Part shown: positions 6,953 through 10,863 of the stretch, one piece after another | Position numbering within the stretch: position 1 is the first letter of the stretch | Layout: every line of letters begins with the position of its first letter | Assembly: GCA_016297895.1 (NCBI GenBank) | Contig: JAEDFS010000059.1 | Span: 1 to 10,863 of the forward strand | Direction: 5' to 3' | Source: Marvinbryantia sp. | Lineage (GTDB): Bacteria; Bacillota; Clostridia; Lachnospirales; Lachnospiraceae | DNA length: 10,863 nucleotides | Translations under genes and position numbers: made by a program | The notes under the pieces: model-generated | What the model saw: only the letters and a program-made list of their open reading frames with translations | Told to the model about the DNA's origin: nothing | Database searches by the model: none

Positions 6953-7023
6953 GGAGTTGTTAGCCGGGTAATTTTGCCGGTCAAAGTCCCAAAGAATACC
7001 GCCGGCAGAAGGAATGCATATAG
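6953..7023 (+). pseudogene. Frameshifted C-terminal relic of an AraC-family regulator
   Basis: The frame 6964-7023 encodes NFAGQSPKEYRRQKECI and a stop. This is the hallmark end of AraC/XylS regulators (F-x-G-x-S-P-x-E-Y-R in the second helix-turn-helix). Directly upstream but in another frame, GVVSRV (6953-6970) matches the preceding S-R-V-F element of the same domain, so a small deletion with a frameshift seems to separate them. The remainder of the gene (about 270 residues) is absent. The relic points the same way as the TRAP operon it precedes and may be what is left of its former regulator. Confidence 0.5.
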
Positions 7024-7055
7024 ATTTTTCCTATGATTCCCTATAGATTATATGA

Positions 7056-7096
7056 AATTGACCTCCTGTGATGACAGGTGTAAAATACAGTCAATT
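7056..7096 (+). repeat. Inverted repeats in the dctP promoter, candidate operator
   Basis: Between the -35 and -10 boxes lies CCTGT-GATG-ACAGG (7065-7078), a perfect 5-bp inverted repeat. A second, wider one, AATTGAC (7056-7062) with GTCAATT (7090-7096), brackets the whole core promoter. Both positions would let a bound regulator block polymerase. The regulator itself is not in the window, and the two repeats have different centres, so at most one may be functional. Confidence 0.45.
7058..7086 (+). promoter_or_regulatory. Strong promoter of the TRAP-dehydrogenase operon
   Basis: TTGACC (7058-7063) and TAAAAT (7081-7086) with exactly 17 bp between them form a near-consensus sigma-A promoter. 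It is the only good promoter before dctP, about 43 bases upstream of the start codon, and presumably drives dctP and, through the hairpin at 8143-8180, the genes downstream. Confidence 0.75.
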
Positions 7097-7128
7097 CAAA
7101 GAAATCGATAGAGGCGGGGAAAACGATT

Positions 7129-8136
7129 ATGAAAAGAAAAGTATGGACAGGAACGATTGCAGGGGCATTACTTACTCTGGCCCTTACCGCATCTGCAGCG
7201 GCAGAAGAAAGCATTGACCTGAAGCTGAGCCTGACACCGGGCGACACCAGTGTATGGATGGTGGCAGTGAACAGTTTTAAAGAGGAAGTGGAAGAAAAGA
7301 CGGAAGGAAGATATACCATATCCGTATACCCCAGCGAACAGCTTGCGGGAGGAGATCTGGTGAAAGGCGTTGAGATGCTTCTGACAGGTTCTACGGATAT
7401 TGCTCTGAATTCTGTTATGAATACATCCAGCTTTGATCCGAGATTATCGGTGTTAAGTATGCCGTGGCTTTTTACCAATGGGTATGAGGATGTAGATTCT
7501 TATTTCTTTGAGGGAGAAGGCGGAGAAGCGATTAAAGAGATCTTTACGGAACTTGGCGCAGTGCCTCTGGCTCTCGGAGACAACGGTTTCAGACAGATCA
7601 CAAACAATGTACGGGAGATCGCAGCTCCGGAAGATCTGGATGGATTGAAGATCCGTACTCCGGCAAATGCAATGTACATTGATCTGTTTACACAGTTTGG
7701 AGCAGACCCGGTGTCCATGAACTTCTCAGAAGTATATACGGCACTTCAGAACGGAACCATTGACGGACAGGAAAATCCATACGATACCATTAAGAGTGCA
7801 CAGATCCAGGAAGTATCCAAGTATCTGACAGAATGGAATTATTCCTATGATTCATTTGTACTCAGCTTAAGCTCAAAGCTCTGGGAGAGCTTATCGGATG
7901 AAGATAAAGAGATTTTCAAGACGGCAGCTGAGAATGCGGTAGCATTGGAGATCCAGACAGCACGCGACAGAGGTGATGTGATTTCAAAAGAGTTTGAAGA
8001 ACAGGGCGTTCAGATCACGAAGCTTGACGAAAGCCAGATTCAGGCATTTAAAGAGGCAGCAGCTCCGATCTATGAATCTTACAGAGAAACGGTTGGAGAA
8101 GAGTTATTTGCAAAATTTGGATATACATTTGAATGA
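7129..8136 (+). CDS. dctP: TRAP transporter substrate-binding protein, DctP family
   Basis: The extracytoplasmic solute receptor of a tripartite ATP-independent (TRAP) transporter, which captures a substrate, usually an organic acid, and hands it to the DctQM membrane complex driven by an ion gradient. The 335-residue length is standard. Residues 1-25 form a signal peptide (MKRK, then a hydrophobic core, then ASAAA and EES), apparently cut by signal peptidase I. There is no cysteine and hence no lipobox, which is odd for a receptor in a single-membrane cell. The family signature is clear: GFRQITN (153-159), KIRTPAN (174-180) with Arg176 as the probable carboxylate ligand, FSEVYTALQNGTIDGQENP (199-217). 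The start is supported by GAGGCGGGG at 7111-7119. A hairpin at 8143-8180 and two dehydrogenase genes separate it from its dctQ and dctM partners. Confidence 0.94.
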   Translation: MKRKVWTGTIAGALLTLALTASAAAEESIDLKLSLTPGDTSVWMVAVNSFKEEVEEKTEGRYTISVYPSEQLAGGDLVKGVEMLLTGSTDIALNSVMNTSSFDPRLSVLSMPWLFTNGYEDVDSYFFEGEGGEAIKEIFTELGAVPLALGDNGFRQITNNVREIAAPEDLDGLKIRTPANAMYIDLFTQFGADPVSMNFSEVYTALQNGTIDGQENPYDTIKSAQIQEVSKYLTEWNYSYDSFVLSLSSKLWESLSDEDKEIFKTAAENAVALEIQTARDRGDVISKEFEEQGVQITKLDESQIQAFKEAAAPIYESYRETVGEELFAKFGYTFE

Positions 8137-8142
8137 TAAGGA

Positions 8143-8180
8143 AAAAGAGGTGGACTGTTGGATTGCAACCCACCTCTTTT
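8143..8180 (+). terminator. Hairpin between dctP and the E1 genes (partial terminator or mRNA stabiliser)
   Basis: AAAAGAGGTGG (8143-8153) pairs perfectly with CCACCTCTTTT (8170-8180), with an inner GTTG/CAAC helix (8157-8160 with 8166-8169). It starts 6 bases after the dctP stop. The stem's 3' arm ends in only four T residues before ATGG, so termination would be incomplete. Such a hairpin typically gives more binding-protein mRNA than downstream mRNA. The Shine-Dalgarno of the next gene begins five bases later. Confidence 0.7.
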
Positions 8181-8202
8181 ATGGAAAGGAGCAACCTGGC
8201 GT

Positions 8203-9183
8203 ATGAGAGTGACAAAACAGCAGGCGCTGCAGTTATATGAAAAGATGTGCACGATCCGTGCATTTGAAGAGCTGGTAAAAAAGGAATATCTGGCGGGAAA
8301 TCTGCCGGGGTTTGTGCATTTATATATCGGAGAAGAAGCAGTGGCATCGGGGATCTGTGCTGCGCTTGAGGATGAGGATCTGATTGAAAGCACGCACAGA
8401 GGACATGGACACTGTATCGCAAAAGGTGCGGATCTGAACCGCATGATGGCGGAGATCTATGGAAAAGCGACAGGGCTTTGCAGAGGAAAAGGCGGTTCGA
8501 TGCATATCGCAGATTTCAGCGTGGGAATGCTTGGAGCAAACGGAGTCGTCGGCGGAGGATATAATCTGGCGGCAGGTGCCGCACTTGCCAATAAGATGAT
8601 TCTGAAAAATACAAAGGTATCTGTGGTGTTTTTTGGAGACGGTGCATCCAACAGAGGAACCTTCCATGAAGCAGCCAATGTATCCAGCGCATGGAAATTA
8701 CCGGTGATCTTTGTAAATGAAAACAACGGATGGGCCTCCACCACCCCTTACCGCACGACCACCGCAGTGGAAAATATATCCGATTATGCGGCCGCTTATC
8801 ATATGCCTGCCAGAATTGTCCATGGCAATAATGTGTTTGAGGTCTACCGTGCGGCAGTGGAAGCGGTAGAGCGTGCCAGAAGGGGCGAAGGACCCACCTT
8901 TATTGAAGCAAAGACATTTCGTGTGGAAGGCCATTTCGTAAAGGACCCGGAACTGTACCGGACCCGGGAATACATAGAGGAAGAGCGCAGCAAACAGGAT
9001 CCGTTTTCGGAATTTCACAGGATCGTACTTCAGGAAAATGAGGAAGTAGAGGAAGTGATCACAAAGGAAGAACTGGATGCCGTTCGGCAAAAGTGTGAGG
9101 AAAGGGTGCTTCAGGCACAGAAATTTGCTTTGGAAAGCCCGGGACCGAAACCGGAAGAATATCTGGAAGATGTGTATGCTTAG
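8203..9183 (+). CDS. Thiamine-diphosphate dehydrogenase E1 alpha subunit (acetoin/pyruvate dehydrogenase type)
   Basis: The alpha subunit of a heterotetrameric E1 enzyme that uses thiamine diphosphate (TPP) to decarboxylate a 2-oxoacid or cleave acetoin and pass the acyl or aldehyde unit to a lipoyl E2. Counting from ATG 8203 it has 326 residues, normal for AcoA/PdhA. Visible motifs: GFVHLYIGEEAVASG (36-50); STHRGHGHCIAKG (63-75) with active-site histidines; GKGGSMH (95-101); and the TPP/Mg motif GDGASN (145-150) closed by VNENN (171-175). The overall pattern is closest to acetoin dehydrogenase alpha. ATG 8203 is preferred, with AAAGGAG at 8185-8191; a TTG at 8158 would start inside the hairpin. 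It sits nine bases before the beta gene. No E2 or E3 gene is visible, so substrate and acceptor are uncertain. Confidence 0.9.
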   Translation: MRVTKQQALQLYEKMCTIRAFEELVKKEYLAGNLPGFVHLYIGEEAVASGICAALEDEDLIESTHRGHGHCIAKGADLNRMMAEIYGKATGLCRGKGGSMHIADFSVGMLGANGVVGGGYNLAAGAALANKMILKNTKVSVVFFGDGASNRGTFHEAANVSSAWKLPVIFVNENNGWASTTPYRTTTAVENISDYAAAYHMPARIVHGNNVFEVYRAAVEAVERARRGEGPTFIEAKTFRVEGHFVKDPELYRTREYIEEERSKQDPFSEFHRIVLQENEEVEEVITKEELDAVRQKCEERVLQAQKFALESPGPKPEEYLEDVYA

Positions 9184-9192
9184 GAGATCGAT

Positions 9193-10179
9193 ATGAGGGA
9201 AATTACATTTGGACAGGGAACTTTAGAAGCAATGAGAGAGGAGATGGAGGCGGATCCCACGGTTTTTGTTATGGGTGAGGATCTTGCACGCCAGGGCGGA
9301 ATATTCGGTCAGTTTACCGGGCTTGCAGACAGCTTTCCCGGAAGAGTCATTGATACGCCGATCTCAGAGACCTTTCTTGCGGGCGGAGGGGTAGGAGCTG
9401 CCCTTGCCGGTGCAAGACCTGTGGTGGATCTGCATTATGCGGATTTCTGCAGTGTATGTATGGATGAAATATTTAATCAGATGGCAAAAGCCAGATATAT
9501 GTCCGGCGGCCAGGCAAAGATCCCGCTGGTGCTTCGGGCACCGGATGGTCTGATCACGCAGGGAGCAGCGCAGCACTCCCAGTCGGTGGAGGCCTGGTTT
9601 GTACATGTGCCGGGGCTTAAAGTGGTTGCTCCTTCCAATGCGGAAGATGCAAAAGCCGTGCTGAAGGCAGCCATCCGGGATGATAATCCGGTATTGTATT
9701 TTGAACACAAGAATCTGTTCCGACAGACCTTTGAAGTACCGGATCCCGAAGATGAGATCCCCTACGAGATCGGAAAAGCAAAGGTTCGGAGAACAGGAAC
9801 GGATCTGACTATCGTTTCCTATTCCAAAACAATGCTCACCGTAAAACAGGCGGCAGAGAAGCTGGCGGAAGAAGGAATCTCTGCGGAAGTGATCGATCTG
9901 ATCACGCTGTCCCCCTGGGATAAGGAGACCGTACTTCAGTCTGTAAAAAAGACCGGAAGGCTGATCATTGCTCATGAAGCGGTAAAACAGGGCGGCTTTG
10001 GCGGAGAGATTGCAGCAACGGTTGCAGAAGAAGGATTTTCTTACCTGAAGGCCCCGATTTCCAGAATTGCGGCACCCTTTGTACCGGTTCCCTTTGCACC
10101 GGAACTGGAGGATCAGGTGAGAGTCCATGTGGAAGATATCGTAAAGAAAGCAAAAGAACTGATAAAAAAGAACGGATAA
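9193..10179 (+). CDS. Thiamine-diphosphate dehydrogenase E1 beta subunit (acetoin/pyruvate dehydrogenase type)
   Basis: The partner of the preceding alpha subunit; together they form the alpha2-beta2 E1 enzyme with the cofactor bound at the interface. The 328 residues are the usual length for AcoB/PdhB. Markers in order: MGEDLARQGGIFGQF (27-41); ISETFLAGGGVGAALAG (57-73) with Glu59 as the probable cofactor-activating residue; GGQAKIPLVLRAP (105-117); the catalytic-loop His128 in AAQHSQS; then a transketolase C-terminal domain (about 195-320) with VIDLITLSPWD and HEAVKQGGFGGEI. The Shine-Dalgarno TAGGAG (9181-9186) includes the alpha gene's stop codon, a sign of coupled translation. The TRAP gene dctQ follows within a few bases, so the enzyme and transporter are made from one message. 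Substrate is unknown; acetoin, pyruvate or a related 2-oxoacid is possible. Confidence 0.92.
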   Translation: MREITFGQGTLEAMREEMEADPTVFVMGEDLARQGGIFGQFTGLADSFPGRVIDTPISETFLAGGGVGAALAGARPVVDLHYADFCSVCMDEIFNQMAKARYMSGGQAKIPLVLRAPDGLITQGAAQHSQSVEAWFVHVPGLKVVAPSNAEDAKAVLKAAIRDDNPVLYFEHKNLFRQTFEVPDPEDEIPYEIGKAKVRRTGTDLTIVSYSKTMLTVKQAAEKLAEEGISAEVIDLITLSPWDKETVLQSVKKTGRLIIAHEAVKQGGFGGEIAATVAEEGFSYLKAPISRIAAPFVPVPFAPELEDQVRVHVEDIVKKAKELIKKNG

Positions 10180-10194
10180 ATGAGGATAAATAAG

Positions 10195-10710
10195 ATGAAA
10201 CAGCTGATAAGTTACCTGGGAAAAGCGTTGGATTACCTGGAAGAAGGACTCATAGTGGCAGGTCTTGCCTTTATGACAATTATGAATTTTGCAAATGTAG
10301 TCAGCAGATACTTTCTGCACAGTTCGATCTCCTACACGGAAGAGCTGGTGGTGATCGTATTTGTCTGGGTAACCATGCTTGGTATATCGGCCGGATACAA
10401 AAGAAAGGCACACCTTGGAATGAGCTTTATCACGGATCACCTGCCGGAAAAAGGAAAGGATCTGGCAATCCTGCTGGCGGGGGTGTGTTCCGTCATCCTG
10501 ATTGGCTTTATGATCCGTTACGGAACGGAAATGGTGCAGAATCAGATCCGTTTTCACAGCAAAACCACAGCGCTTCGGCTTCCCACCTATATTCAGGGAC
10601 TGGCAGTTCCGGCAGGCGGCGTTCTGATGATGATCCGTTCTGTTCAGAGTACGGTCAGGGAACTGGCAGACAGGCATGTGGAAACGAAAAAACAGGAAGG
10701 AGAGGAATAA
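10195..10710 (+). CDS. dctQ: TRAP transporter small membrane subunit, DctQ family
   Basis: The small integral membrane subunit of the TRAP transporter, which pairs with DctM and docks the loaded DctP receptor. From ATG 10195 it has 171 residues with four hydrophobic segments, the usual DctQ topology: GLIVAGLAFMTIMNFANVVSR with the conserved N-x-x-x-R motif, then EELVVIVFVWVTMLGIS with the conserved acidic pair at the helix start, a stretch with LLAGVCSVILIGFMI, and a last one with GLAVPAGGVLMMI. ATG 10180 directly abuts the E1 beta stop and would add five residues. ATG 10195 is preferred because TGAGGA (10181-10186) lies eight bases before it. The gene closely follows the dehydrogenase genes and precedes dctM by one base. 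Confidence 0.88.
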   Translation: MKQLISYLGKALDYLEEGLIVAGLAFMTIMNFANVVSRYFLHSSISYTEELVVIVFVWVTMLGISAGYKRKAHLGMSFITDHLPEKGKDLAILLAGVCSVILIGFMIRYGTEMVQNQIRFHSKTTALRLPTYIQGLAVPAGGVLMMIRSVQSTVRELADRHVETKKQEGEE

Positions 10711-10711
10711 G

Positions 10712-10863
10712 ATGCTGGCATTTGTATTATTTGGATTATTCTTCCTGATGGTATTTTTAAATGTACCGGTCGCTGTGGCGCTGGGATTATCGAGTACCAT
10801 CGGTCTGTGGATCGGCGGATATTCCCTGACCACCATTGCAGATGCAATGTATTCGGCGATCGG
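10712..10863 (+). CDS. dctM: TRAP transporter large membrane subunit, DctM family (partial, 3' end outside window)
   Basis: The first 50 codons of the large permease subunit, which carries the substrate and ion pathway. The start MLAFVLFGLFFLMVFLNVPV followed by AVALGLSSTIGLW is the typical DctM opening: a hydrophobic helix, the N-(V/I)-P-(V/I) turn, and a second helix. The full protein is usually about 430 residues, so most of it lies beyond the window. The start lies one base after the dctQ stop codon (TAA, 10708-10710), with GGAAGGAGAGG (10695-10705) as ribosome site, so it is translationally linked to dctQ. Confidence 0.9.
   Translation, partial: MLAFVLFGLFFLMVFLNVPVAVALGLSSTIGLWIGGYSLTTIADAMYSAI

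Noticed and set aside
7100..7135. A catabolite-response (cre) element around GGAAAACGATTATG
   Set aside because: It shares the AAACG core but fails the flanking TG and CA positions of the cre consensus.
8158..8202. A TTG start that would extend E1 alpha by 15 residues
   Set aside because: It begins inside the intercistronic hairpin, lacks a ribosome site, and the added residues do not resemble the family; ATG 8203 has AAAGGAG upstream.
8203..10179. Identity as a split transketolase (as in some sugar-acid or apiose pathways that use TRAP transporters)
   Set aside because: Subunit lengths (326 and 328) and the motifs HLYIGEEAVASG, STHRGHGHC and GDGASN are those of PdhA/AcoA and PdhB/AcoB E1 enzymes, not transketolase halves.
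9364..10836. A very long open frame on the minus strand (490 codons) opposite the E1 beta, dctQ and dctM genes
   Set aside because: The product is rich in His, Cys, Arg and Phe with no recognisable domain, and the + strand has three clear family matches here. It is an antisense shadow produced by codon bias.
1..10863. CRISPR arrays, tRNA or rRNA genes, insertion sequences, integrase or transposase genes
   Set aside because: No regularly spaced long repeats, cloverleaf-like segments, rRNA motifs or transposase domains were seen on either strand.

Overview
The window looks like a chromosomal segment of a Gram-positive, low-to-mid GC Clostridia member, most likely Lachnospiraceae. The evidence is a perfect CIRCE heat-shock operator, strong AGGAGG-type ribosome binding sites, a lipoprotein signal on a one-chain amino-acid ABC transporter, a DUF234 ATPase, and Clostridia-like protein sequences. 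The family assignment is an inference; no rRNA or marker gene is present. Every gene I can support is on the + strand.

Layout. (1) 10-526: a small heat-shock protein gene (Hsp20) behind a CIRCE-overlapped sigma-A promoter, followed by the tail of a lost DUF308 membrane-protein gene and a hairpin terminator. (2) 860-2275: an archaeal-type AAA ATPase with a C-terminal DUF234 (nuclease-like) domain; three copies of a 9-bp palindromic repeat lie in its leader. (3) 2334-2873: a one-pass membrane protein with an extracytoplasmic bacterial SH3 domain. (4) 2874-3448: gene debris, including a recognisable C-terminal scrap of a catabolic acetolactate synthase. (5) 3449-6838: a giant polar amino-acid ABC transporter with lipobox, about two substrate-binding proteins' worth of lobes, permease and ATPase in one polypeptide, plus a C-terminal domain that resembles a degenerate GHKL/HATPase fold. 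A GNRA-loop terminator follows. (6) 6876-7128: a frameshifted AraC-family relic and a strong promoter with nested inverted repeats. (7) 7129-10863: a TRAP-transporter operon whose substrate-binding gene (dctP) is separated from the membrane genes (dctQ, dctM) by the two E1 subunits of a thiamine-diphosphate 2-oxoacid/acetoin dehydrogenase. dctM runs off the end.

How the genes may work together. The TRAP operon probably imports a small carboxylate (DctP has the family's carboxylate-binding Arg) that the E1 enzyme, or a pathway containing it, oxidises or decarboxylates. No E2 or E3 gene is visible, so the acceptor of the E1 reaction is unknown. The amino-acid transporter appears to be a separate monocistronic unit. 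The heat-shock gene and the ATPase/SH3 pair have no evident link to the two transporters. The several gene relics (DUF308, acetolactate synthase, AraC) suggest a locus that has undergone repeated gene replacement.
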